From positions 1-39,317 of the forward strand of contig JAZSHI010000019.1 in assembly GCA_045533195.1 (NCBI GenBank): 39,317 nucleotides of DNA. Reading direction: 5' to 3'. Source of the DNA: SIG607 sp045533195. GTDB taxonomy: Bacteria; Bacillota; Clostridia; Oscillospirales; Acutalibacteraceae. Positions 7,447-13,882 of the stretch are shown one piece after another. Under the pieces are notes generated by a model, which had not been told where the DNA came from, made no database searches, and worked only from the letters and a program-made list of their open reading frames with translations. Each line of letters opens with the position of its first letter. Position 1 is the stretch's first letter. Made by a program: the position numbers and the translations under genes.

Positions 7447-8886
7447 TTGGATATAGTGCTTTATGCTTTATTGGCGGCAGTTATAATTTTCCTCGCCGTT
7501 ATTATTATCCGCACTCTGATTTTTACCCCTAAAAAAAATATTACGGCTGACAACTCAGCCGTAGATTTCGAAAAGGATAAAGCGGTAGAAAATTTACAAA
7601 AACTGGTGCAGTTCAAAACCGTCTCTTTTGAAGAAAAGGAAAAAGAGGATGACGCTCAGTTTTCTGCATTACTTGAAGCTCTTCCCACCCTCTATAAAAA
7701 CGTTTTTAAAGTTTGCTCGGTAACCCAGCTTAATGACCGCGGAACTTTAATTCATTGGAAGGGGAAAAACAGCGAAAAGCCTACAGTTTTAATGTCGCAC
7801 TACGATGTTGTTCCCGCCGATGAAAGCAAATGGGAAAAGAGTGCATTTGAAGGTATTATAGAAAACGGAGTATTGTGGGGCAGAGGAACGCTTGATACAA
7901 AGGTTACTTTAAATGCCTCCCTTTTTGCCGCCGATAGCCTTATCGAAAAAGGGTTTGTACCCGAAAACGATATTTACTTTGCCTTTTCGGGCGGTGAAGA
8001 GGTTAACGGAATGGGCGCAGTAAATATTGTAAACTTCTTTAAGGAAAATAACATTAAGCCCTTTATGGTGATTGACGAGGGCGGCGCAGTTGTAAAGGAC
8101 GTTTTCCCCGGTGTAAAAGAAAGCTGCGGACTTGTTGGTATTGCCGAAAAGGGTATGATGAACGTTTGCTACACGGCAGACTCTATGGGCGGTCACGCTT
8201 CGGCGCCAAAGCCAAATACCCCTCTTATAAGACTTAGCCGCGCCATATTAAAGGTTGAGCAAAATCCTTTTAAGATGCATATTACAAAGCCTGTTCGCGA
8301 GATGTTTGACACTCTGGGTAGGCACAGTAATTTCCTTTACAGAATGATTTTCGCTAATTTATGGCTTTTTGCGGGAGTGCTTGACTCCCTTGCCAAAAAG
8401 GGCGGCGGAGAAATGAATGCTCTGCTCAGAACAACTACCTCCTTTACTCAGAGTAGCGGCAGCAGTGCACCTAACGTTATTCCTCCCTCCGCTTATATTG
8501 TTTCCAATATGCGTCTTAATCCCGAAGATTCAACCGTCCGCGCTCTTTCGTATTTGAGAAAGCTTACAAAAGACGAAAAGGTTGACGTAGATATGATTAT
8601 AGGAACAGAGCCCAGCACCATTTCCCAGACAGGCTGTGAGCAATGGGAAAGAATTTCTTCTGCCGTTGCATCTACCTGGAAGGGCTGTATAGTATCTCCC
8701 TATCTGATGGTTCAATGCTCCGACAGCCGTCACTATAACGGATTTTGCAGTAACGTTTACCGCTTTTCCGCAATGGACCTTACAAGCGAAGAACGTGCTA
8801 CCATTCACGGCAATAACGAAAGAATAAGACTTGAAACAATTTATAAATCGGTAGAATTTTATATAAGACTTATAAACAAATGCTAA
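7447..8886 (+). CDS. Membrane-anchored M20 family metallopeptidase
   Basis: This is a zinc-dependent hydrolase of the M20 clan and resembles the carboxypeptidase S / PM20D1 branch, which cleaves dipeptides or N-acyl amino acids. It has 479 residues. An N-terminal hydrophobic segment (4-26) probably anchors it to the membrane. Metal and catalytic residues are visible: His118 and Asp120 (MSHYDVVPAD), Asp150 (GRGTLDTK), the Glu184-Glu185 pair (SGGEE), Asp210 (VIDEGG) and the late His in IHGNNERI. The dimerisation lid begins near GGHASAPKP. The start is TTG, directly after the stop of the previous gene, served by AAGGA 9 nt upstream. It is the last gene of the unit that starts at 5160. Family assignment is firm; the substrate is unknown. 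Confidence 0.88.
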   Translation: MDIVLYALLAAVIIFLAVIIIRTLIFTPKKNITADNSAVDFEKDKAVENLQKLVQFKTVSFEEKEKEDDAQFSALLEALPTLYKNVFKVCSVTQLNDRGTLIHWKGKNSEKPTVLMSHYDVVPADESKWEKSAFEGIIENGVLWGRGTLDTKVTLNASLFAADSLIEKGFVPENDIYFAFSGGEEVNGMGAVNIVNFFKENNIKPFMVIDEGGAVVKDVFPGVKESCGLVGIAEKGMMNVCYTADSMGGHASAPKPNTPLIRLSRAILKVEQNPFKMHITKPVREMFDTLGRHSNFLYRMIFANLWLFAGVLDSLAKKGGGEMNALLRTTTSFTQSSGSSAPNVIPPSAYIVSNMRLNPEDSTVRALSYLRKLTKDEKVDVDMIIGTEPSTISQTGCEQWERISSAVASTWKGCIVSPYLMVQCSDSRHYNGFCSNVYRFSAMDLTSEERATIHGNNERIRLETIYKSVEFYIRLINKC

Positions 8887-9428
8887 AAGGGGCTGTAAAA
8901 AAACTCAAAGCCCTTATACACGCATAAAATAAACTAAATAAATAAAAAAGAGTGCGGAAGAAGTAAAAAATTCGAACTTCTTCCGCATTTTTTTGTTTTT
9001 ACCATCTAATCAGCTATGTATATTAATGATTTATCAAGCTTTTTTGGAATGTAAATACCCTGCCTCCCTCTGACGAGGGTGACTCCCCACAGTGTGGGGA
9101 GATGTCACAAAGTGACAGAGGGGACGGGCTCCTGTTAGGAGGTGGATTTTTGTATAGCGCCCCTTGCCTAAAGGGTGCGGGTGTCCGGTGGACACCTCTG
9201 CAATAGCAGAAGCACCGACCGAGCCGGCAGGTGAGACAGAGGGCCGCGTGTAAACGTGGCGAGGGGATTTGCAAAAAGACGGAGGGAGAGAAAAAAACGC
9301 AGTAAAATAAAGATTTTCTCTCCCTCAGTCACCTTACGGTGACAGCTCCCTCGTCAGATGGAGCCAAGGTTTTGGCTATCAATTAACTCACTGATAAAAC
9401 GAAACTCTGTTTTTTTACAGCCCCTTTT
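8885..9428. mobile_element. MITE-like repeat element with perfect 20-bp terminal inverted repeats
   Basis: AAAAGGGGCTGTAAAAAAAC (8885-8904) and its exact reverse complement (9409-9428) bound a 544-bp segment with no convincing gene. Inside lie two inverted copies of a unit with the pattern CTGACGAGGG, TGTCAC..GTGAC, GAGGG (9062-9122 and 9320-9365). Strong palindromes are at 9083-9101, 9103-9117, 9180-9196, 9278-9330 (13-bp stem) and 9328-9343. Such GC-rich palindromic units are familiar as dispersed repeats in gut Firmicutes. The nested symmetry and TIRs suggest a non-autonomous mobile element; no transposase is present and no clear target duplication is seen. Its left end touches the stop codon of the M20 gene. 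Confidence 0.6.
8953..8999 (+). terminator. Terminator downstream of the M20 operon
   Basis: The 12-bp stem TGCGGAAGAAGT (8953-8964) / ACTTCTTCCGCA (8976-8987) is followed by TTTTTTT and more T. It lies inside the left part of the MITE-like element, so the element may supply the operon's terminator. Confidence 0.85.
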
Positions 9429-9458
9429 TTAGATAATAGATAATAGATAAAAGATAAC

Positions 9459-9485
9459 AGATAATAACGAATAGATGAAGCGGCG
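9459..9485 (+). repeat. Direct repeat copy 1 (pair with 10491-10517)
   Basis: This is a 27-bp sequence beginning AGATAATAACGAATA and ending GAAGCGGCG, matched at 26 of 27 positions by 10491-10517. It is preceded in both places by a run TTTTTTAGATAATAGATAATA. Copy 1 lies at the right edge of the MITE-like element; its GAAGCGGCG end (9477-9485) also has an inverted match, CGCCGCTTC, at 9555-9563. The two copies flank the XRE regulator. Confidence 0.75.
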
Positions 9486-9569
9486 GCGAGCCGCACATTT
9501 TTTATTATTTCTTATTTATTCTCTATTCTTTCTTCTTTTAGGCAAGATTTATCTCGCCGCTTCTGGAAG

Positions 9570-9600
9570 ACCTGCATCTAAGACTTAAGAGATGCCTATT
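9570..9600 (-). other. Decayed tRNA-Arg fragment
   Basis: The 13 bases at 9570-9582 are identical to 10763-10775 inside the intact tRNA-Arg(CCT), and the following bases match at scattered positions through CTTA, GAG and TATT. The matching part covers the T-arm side and anticodon arm. The copy is on the same strand as the real tRNA and about 1.2 kb away. It looks like the remnant of a duplicated tRNA end, as left by site-specific integration, but chance or old tandem duplication cannot be excluded. Confidence 0.5.
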
Positions 9601-9612
9601 GCTAAATTAAAT

Positions 9613-10221
9613 TTACTTCTTCAGCACTTTTTTGCACCAAGTGCGTCTATTGCATTTTGGACACTTAAGGTACCGAGTCGTTCCTCTATGCATCGCATTA
9701 AGTGCCTGCATATAGGTAGGTACAATTTCGTGACCGCAATTTTTGCACTTGTAAGCACCCACACTGACCTCAAGCTTTAATGCATAGAAGCACGGTATCA
9801 GGAAGACCACGCAGAGCGTAAGTATTGCAACCAGCATCCAAGGACCCTCGGGCATAAAAAACGCGACGATCGCGAGACCTCCGATCAATCCAATGATACT
9901 CACTGCCATAATAATCCACATTACATTCCAAATTGTTTTGTTTTTCTTTTCTAATTCCTTTGCCATATCAATCAAAAGTTGTTCGTTTTTATGATCGTTA
10001 TTTTCCATACAGATCTTCTCCCCACTTAATAATTCGTTTACACTGATGCCGAGAATTTCGCAAAGCTCAAGCATTATCGAAGTATCGGGCATTGAGATGC
10101 CTCGTTCCCATTTGGATATTGCTTTGTCGGTGATACCGAGTTTTTCAGAAAGCTGCATTTGTGTTAAATTTACCTTTTTTCTGCACTCTGCAATAAATCT
10201 TCCGATTTTTATTTGATTCAT
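9613..10221 (-). CDS. XRE-type HTH regulator with two membrane segments and a C-terminal zinc ribbon
   Basis: This 202-residue protein has an N-terminal Cro/C1-type helix-turn-helix (about 6-65, with LTQMQLSEKLGITDKAISKWE), two transmembrane segments (about 98-122 and 128-148), and a short C-terminal domain with CKNC (159-162) and CPKC (187-190), which together can bind zinc. Such membrane-tethered XRE proteins are common in Firmicutes; targets and signal are unknown here. The frame is open to 10305, but AAAGGAGG lies 6 nt before the ATG at 10221, which decides the start. A possible promoter has TATAAT as the complement of 10350-10355, with a weak -35. The gene sits alone among repeats between the MITE-like element and the tRNA-Arg gene, consistent with acquired DNA. 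Confidence 0.85.
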   Translation of the reverse strand: MNQIKIGRFIAECRKKVNLTQMQLSEKLGITDKAISKWERGISMPDTSIMLELCEILGISVNELLSGEKICMENNDHKNEQLLIDMAKELEKKNKTIWNVMWIIMAVSIIGLIGGLAIVAFFMPEGPWMLVAILTLCVVFLIPCFYALKLEVSVGAYKCKNCGHEIVPTYMQALNAMHRGTTRYLKCPKCNRRTWCKKVLKK

Positions 10222-10457
10222 ATGTTGCCTCCTTTCGCGTACAGTGTAACAACTTTTTCGCATTAAATACACACACCATTGGTTTAGTGAGGAGAAGTAA
10301 ACCAAAAGTAGAGTGAAAATTGACCGTCAAATCAATATTTACTTAACCGATTATATCACATAAATATGAAAATATCCACACATTAAAGCAAAATAAAAAC
10401 GACAAGCTTTCTTAATTAACAAAACAAAAATCTATGGATGGAACAAAAATAAAAACA

Positions 10458-10483
10458 CTTGGTTAAAAGACCAAGCGTTTTTT
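10458..10483. terminator. Bidirectional hairpin terminator in the repeat patch
   Basis: CTTGGT (10458-10463) pairs with ACCAAG (10470-10475); T-runs follow on both strands (CGTTTTTT on +, TGTTTTTATTTTT on -). No + gene reads into it. On the - strand it would stop transcripts that escape from the tRNA-Arg side before they reach the XRE gene. Confidence 0.6.
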
Positions 10484-10490
10484 AGATAAT

Positions 10491-10517
10491 AGATAATAAC
10501 GAATACATGAAGCGGCG
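10491..10517 (+). repeat. Direct repeat copy 2 (pair with 9459-9485)
   Basis: This second copy of the 27-bp repeat has a single mismatch (C for G). It immediately follows the T-run of the hairpin at 10458-10483 and precedes the hairpin array. The spacing between the copies is 1032 bp and encloses the tRNA-like fragment and the XRE gene. Confidence 0.75.
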
Positions 10518-10530
10518 AAAAGCTGCAAAA

Positions 10531-10702
10531 TATATCAATGCGGAGCGTTGTATATCATCAATTCCGTAGGAATTGCATATCATCAAAACTTTAGTTTTGT
10601 ATATCATCAAGCCGACAGAAATGCACACTTCGTGTGATGATATACACCTTCGGCGATGATATACCCGACTGCGTCGTGATGATATACCAAGCCTGTCGGC
10701 TT
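10531..10702. repeat. Array of small hairpins joined by ATATCATC / GATGATAT linkers
   Basis: Linkers of the form (T)ATATCATCA recur at 10551-10560, 10577-10585 and 10600-10609; their reverse complements GATGATATA recur at 10636-10644, 10655-10663 and 10678-10686. Between linkers are different short palindromes, including CAATTCC-GTA-GGAATTG, CAAAACT-TT-AGTTTTG, ACAC-TTC-GTGT and CGAC-TGC-GTCG. The right half is enclosed by AAGCCGACAG (10609-10618) and CTGTCGGCTT (10693-10702). No coding potential is seen. It looks like a dispersed palindromic repeat family built of interchangeable hairpins. Confidence 0.75.
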
Positions 10703-10705
10703 GGA

Positions 10706-10739
10706 TAAAAAAATTCCAAGTCTTCGGACTTGGGATTTT
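10706..10739 (-). terminator. Terminator of tRNA-Arg
   Basis: CCAAGTC-TTCG-GACTTGG (10716-10733 on +) forms a 7-bp stem with a tetraloop. On the - strand it is followed by AATTTTTTT, directly after the tRNA CCA end. A T-run also follows on the + strand. Confidence 0.85.
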
Positions 10740-10740
10740 T

Positions 10741-10815
10741 TGGCACCCACAGTAGGAATCGAACCTGCATCTAAGTCTTAGGAGGACCTTATTCTATCCG
10801 TTGAACTATGTGGGC
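10741..10815 (-). tRNA. tRNA-Arg (anticodon CCT)
   Basis: This is a 75-nt cloverleaf including an encoded CCA. The acceptor GCCCACA pairs with TGTGGGT with one G-T wobble; the anticodon loop CTCCTAA gives anticodon CCT, which reads AGG; the T-arm contains GGTTCGATTCC. It lies between galE and its own terminator on the same strand, so it may be cotranscribed with galE. Confidence 0.95.
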
Positions 10816-10822
10816 AAATATT

Positions 10823-10846
10823 CGCCCACTTGTATTCAAGTGGGCG
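10823..10846 (-). other. Hairpin in the galE-tRNA spacer
   Basis: CGCCCACTT (10823-10831) and AAGTGGGCG (10838-10846) form a 9-bp stem with a 6-nt loop between the galE stop and the 5' end of the tRNA. There is no T-run, so it is not a standard terminator. Its GTGGGC arm is also complementary to the first bases of the tRNA (GCCCAC). Confidence 0.6.
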
Positions 10847-10853
10847 TGATTTA

Positions 10854-11867
10854 TTATTTTCTGTAGCCGTTGGGATTATTTTTCTGCCAACGCCAAGTGT
10901 CGATACACATTCTTTCAATATCAAACTTAGCTTCCCAACCGAGAATTTCCTTTGCTTTGGAAGCATCGGCATATACCTCATCGGGATCACCCGGACGGCG
11001 AGGAGCAATAACGTAAGGAATTTCCATCTGGGCTGCTTTACCAAAGGCATCCTTAAGCTGAAGCACCGAAACTCCGTTACCTGTACCAAGGTTAAAGGCT
11101 TCACAAGCTTCATTTTTAAGAGCCCAATTTACTGCGGCAACGTGGCCTTTAGCAAGGTCAACAACGTGGATGTAGTCTCTCACACCTGTACCGTCAACAG
11201 TATTGTAATCATTACCGAAAACGTTGAGCTTTTCAAGTCTGCCGACAGCAACCTGAGATATGTAAGGCATAAGATTATTAGGAATACCCTTGGGGTCCTC
11301 ACCGATTTTTCCGCTTTCATGGGCACCGATAGGATTAAAGTAACGAAGAAGCGCTATACACCAGCTGTTATCACTTACATAAAGGTCGCGGAGCATTTCT
11401 TCAATAAAGAGCTTAGTTCTGCCGTAGGGATTAATAGCACCGAGAGGCATACCCTCTTTAAGAGGCATTTCCTTAGCCACGCCGTAAACTGTAGCAGAAG
11501 AAGAGAACACTATCTTCTTAACGTCAAATTCACGCATAACCTCTAAAAGTACCAAAGTACTTATAAGGTTGTTATCATAATATTCTACGGGCTTTGCAAC
11601 AGATTCGCCTACAGCCTTAAGTCCTGCAAAGTGAATAACTGCTTCGATTTTATTTTCAGTGAAAATTTTTCTCAGCGCTTCTCTGTTACGCACATCTTCC
11701 TTATAGAATTTAACAGCTTTTCCCGAAATTTCTTTTACGCGGCTTAGGGATTCTTCATTACTGTTATCAAGGTTATCCACAACAACAACGTCATATCCTG
11801 CCGCCATCATTTCGATACAGGTATGAGAACCTATATAACCTGCGCCGCCTGTTACTAAAATTGACAT
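10854..11867 (-). CDS. galE: UDP-glucose 4-epimerase
   Basis: This enzyme interconverts UDP-glucose and UDP-galactose using bound NAD, linking galactose use with polysaccharide precursors in the cytosol. The 337 residues match the usual length. The NAD-binding motif GGAGYIGSH is at 7-15; Ser122-124 of FSSSATVYG and the catalytic Tyr148 and Lys152 (NPYGRTK) are present. Signature segments DNLDNS and YFNPIGAH are also seen. GGAG about 10 nt upstream supports the ATG. No other galactose gene is adjacent. It shares an overlapping divergent promoter region with the dnaD-like gene. Confidence 0.95.
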   Translation of the reverse strand: MSILVTGGAGYIGSHTCIEMMAAGYDVVVVDNLDNSNEESLSRVKEISGKAVKFYKEDVRNREALRKIFTENKIEAVIHFAGLKAVGESVAKPVEYYDNNLISTLVLLEVMREFDVKKIVFSSSATVYGVAKEMPLKEGMPLGAINPYGRTKLFIEEMLRDLYVSDNSWCIALLRYFNPIGAHESGKIGEDPKGIPNNLMPYISQVAVGRLEKLNVFGNDYNTVDGTGVRDYIHVVDLAKGHVAAVNWALKNEACEAFNLGTGNGVSVLQLKDAFGKAAQMEIPYVIAPRRPGDPDEVYADASKAKEILGWEAKFDIERMCIDTWRWQKNNPNGYRK

Positions 11868-11891
11868 TTTAAATCAACTCCGAAATAATAA

Positions 11892-11920
11892 TTGTAAAAC
11901 TTTATTTTATATGTTATACT
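11892..11920 (+). promoter_or_regulatory. Promoter for the dnaD-dnaC pair
   Basis: TTGTAA (11892-11897) and TATACT (11915-11920) are 17 bp apart. Transcription would start near 11927, inside the -10 box of the opposing galE promoter. Confidence 0.65.
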
Positions 11921-11926
11921 TAATAT

Positions 11927-11955
11927 ATTATACAGATTAATTAAAGAAAAAGCAA
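11927..11955 (-). promoter_or_regulatory. Promoter for galE
   Basis: Read on the - strand, TTGCTT (complement of 11950-11955) and TATAAT (complement of 11927-11932) are 17 bp apart. The predicted start is near 11920, inside the -10 box of the dnaD promoter, so the two promoters should exclude each other. Confidence 0.6.
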
Positions 11956-11973
11956 GAGGTTTTAAATATATTT

Positions 11974-12894
11974 ATGAATAGTCTTATTAATCCCGGCGTT
12001 TATTCCGACACCTTCGCTCTTCCCAAGGGCGCAGTTGACGGTCATATTAAAATTGCTACTGCCGTACAGCTCAAAGTACTGCTGTATATTTTCGCAAATG
12101 CAAATACCCAGTTAGACGCAAAGGCTGTTGCCGATGCACTTAATCTTAATACCGAAGAGGTTAAAGATGCTATAGACTACTGGAAAGGCGCAGGATATTT
12201 AAAGGGCGATACAATTGCGGTAAAAACAGAAACCGCAACAACTAAAAAGGCGCGTATGCAAAGCGAACTTCCCAGCCGTGAAGAAATTGCAAGACTCTCT
12301 CACAACAACGAAGACTTAAGGGTTTTATACAGAGAGGCGCAAAACACCTTCTGCCGTCCTTTAAAGCAGAGTGAAGCTTCCCTTCTGGCTTGGCTATATA
12401 ATGACGAGGGTATGCCTGTTTCGGTAATTCTTATGTTACTTAGCCTTGCGGCTCAACAAGGCAGCATTACAAAAACCTTTATTGAAAGCACCGCAATACA
12501 GTGGATAAACGACGGTGTTTCTACCATTGAGGATGCTGAAGAAAAGACAAGAGAAGCTCTGCTTTATGACCAAAGCTTCAAGCTTGTTTGTTCTGCCTTT
12601 GGTATATCCAAAAGAAAGCCGGGGAAAAAGGAAAACGAATATGCTTTCAAATGGGTTAATGAATGGAAGCTAAGCAAAGAGCTTCTCGGAGCAGCTTATG
12701 AAATCTGCGTTGATGCTACTGGAAAATATTCTATAGACTATATAAATACCATTCTTGAAAAGTGGCACAAAAACGGTGTCAAAACCCTTGAGGATATAGA
12801 TAAAGCATCAAGCAATGAACCTGCTAAAAAGAAAAATGACTTTGATGCTTACGACAAAGATCTTATAAAACGTATTATTAACTCGGAGGATTAG
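11974..12894 (+). CDS. DnaD domain replication-initiation protein
   Basis: DnaD-like proteins help load the replicative helicase at oriC and at stalled forks in low-GC Firmicutes. The 306 residues begin with a winged-helix-like region (about 1-75). They continue with two DnaD/DnaB_2-type helical domains (about 93-180 and 205-275). The second contains YINTILEKW (YxxxIxxW, the family motif) and the first the related FIESTAIQW. The predicted ribosome-binding site AGAGG is 14 nt from the ATG, longer than normal. It is followed 4 bp after its stop by a helicase-loader ATPase, the usual clostridial pairing. Confidence 0.88.
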   Translation: MNSLINPGVYSDTFALPKGAVDGHIKIATAVQLKVLLYIFANANTQLDAKAVADALNLNTEEVKDAIDYWKGAGYLKGDTIAVKTETATTKKARMQSELPSREEIARLSHNNEDLRVLYREAQNTFCRPLKQSEASLLAWLYNDEGMPVSVILMLLSLAAQQGSITKTFIESTAIQWINDGVSTIEDAEEKTREALLYDQSFKLVCSAFGISKRKPGKKENEYAFKWVNEWKLSKELLGAAYEICVDATGKYSIDYINTILEKWHKNGVKTLEDIDKASSNEPAKKKNDFDAYDKDLIKRIINSED

Positions 12895-12898
12895 AAAA

Positions 12899-13843
12899 AT
12901 GTCTCTTTCATACGAAACCGTTCAAAAGGCATTATATCTTAAAGAACAGGCTGTTAAAAAGCAGGAATATATATACGAAAAATCTTTAGAAAAAGCAAAG
13001 GAAGAACAGCCCAGAATAACTGAAATCGACCGACTATTAGCACAGATAGGCACTTCCCTTTTAGGTTATGCTATAAGTGGCAACCTTGAAGCAATTGAAA
13101 AATGCAAAGCCGACAGTCAATCACTTTCAAAAGAAAAGGAAGAGCTTTTAAAAGCTGCGGGAGTAAAGGAAAAAACCGTTTTCTGTAAGGTCTGCGAGGA
13201 CTCTGGCTACGTGTCGGGAAGGCTTTGCGAATGTATAAAGGCTGTAGCAAGGGAACTTGCCGTAAAGGAACTTAACGAACGTATGCCCATAGATAACGTA
13301 AGCTTTGAAAACTTTAGCCTACATTACTATCCGGATGACGTGCAACCGAAAATGGAAAGAATTTTAAACTTCTGCAAGGACTATGCAAAAAGCTTTTCAC
13401 CCAAAAGCGAAAATCTTTTATTTATGGGAAAATGCGGTTTAGGTAAAACACATCTGTCATTATCCATAGTAAAAGAACTTACAAATAAAGGTGTAAATGT
13501 GGTTTACGGCCCTGCACAAACACTTTTTGCGGCGGCAGAAAAAGAGCATTTTTCCTATTCGGCGGATAAAGAGAAAACCGATGAAATCTTAAATGCCGAG
13601 CTTTTAGTTATTGACGACCTTGGCACAGAGTTTATAACCAACTACGTTCAGTCTCTTTTCTATGATATAGTCAACTCCCGACTGCTTCGCGGTCTTCCCA
13701 CCATAATAAACACAAATTTAAGCTTTGAAGAGCTTGAAGCCCGTTATACACCTCGTATCACTTCCCGTCTTATCGGCGAATACAACGTAAAAAGCTTTGC
13801 AGGAAGCGATATAAGAATACTCAAAAAAATCGAAGCTAAATAA
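12899..13843 (+). CDS. DnaC/DnaI-type helicase loader ATPase
   Basis: This AAA+ ATPase loads the replicative DNA helicase. The 314 residues comprise an N-terminal coiled region (about 10-85), a zinc-binding segment with Cys96, Cys99, Cys110 and Cys112, and an ATPase core with Walker A GKCGLGKTH (177-185) and Walker B LLVIDD (235-240). The C-terminal sensor region includes TPRITSRLIG. GGAGG lies 9 nt upstream. The arrangement with the DnaD-like gene indicates a joint role in initiation or restart. It could be called DnaC or DnaI depending on naming habit, so no symbol is given. Confidence 0.9.
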   Translation: MSLSYETVQKALYLKEQAVKKQEYIYEKSLEKAKEEQPRITEIDRLLAQIGTSLLGYAISGNLEAIEKCKADSQSLSKEKEELLKAAGVKEKTVFCKVCEDSGYVSGRLCECIKAVARELAVKELNERMPIDNVSFENFSLHYYPDDVQPKMERILNFCKDYAKSFSPKSENLLFMGKCGLGKTHLSLSIVKELTNKGVNVVYGPAQTLFAAAEKEHFSYSADKEKTDEILNAELLVIDDLGTEFITNYVQSLFYDIVNSRLLRGLPTIINTNLSFEELEARYTPRITSRLIGEYNVKSFAGSDIRILKKIEAK

Positions 13844-13847
13844 AAAA

Positions 13848-13876
13848 ATGCATCTCAAGTGAGATGCATTTTTTTG
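13848..13876. terminator. Bidirectional terminator between dnaC and hppA
   Basis: ATGCATCTCA (13848-13857) and TGAGATGCAT (13860-13869) form a near-perfect palindrome, with A-runs on the left and T-runs on the right. It serves both convergent genes. Confidence 0.9.
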
Positions 13877-13882
13877 ATTTCA

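Noticed and set aside
9023..9274. An 83-codon - strand frame within the MITE-like element, rich in Pro, Cys and Arg.
   Set aside because: It reads through several palindromes, has no ribosome-binding site and its composition reflects the repeats, so it is not a gene.
10531..10702. Regularly spaced repeats that might be a CRISPR array.
   Set aside because: Linkers are only about 9-10 bp, change orientation half-way, and the intervening cores are palindromes of 12-20 bp, not unique spacers; no cas gene is nearby.
10830..11546. A 238-codon + strand frame antisense to galE.
   Set aside because: It is a shadow of galE codon usage; it lacks a ribosome-binding site and recognisable domains, and starts inside the tRNA-galE spacer hairpin.
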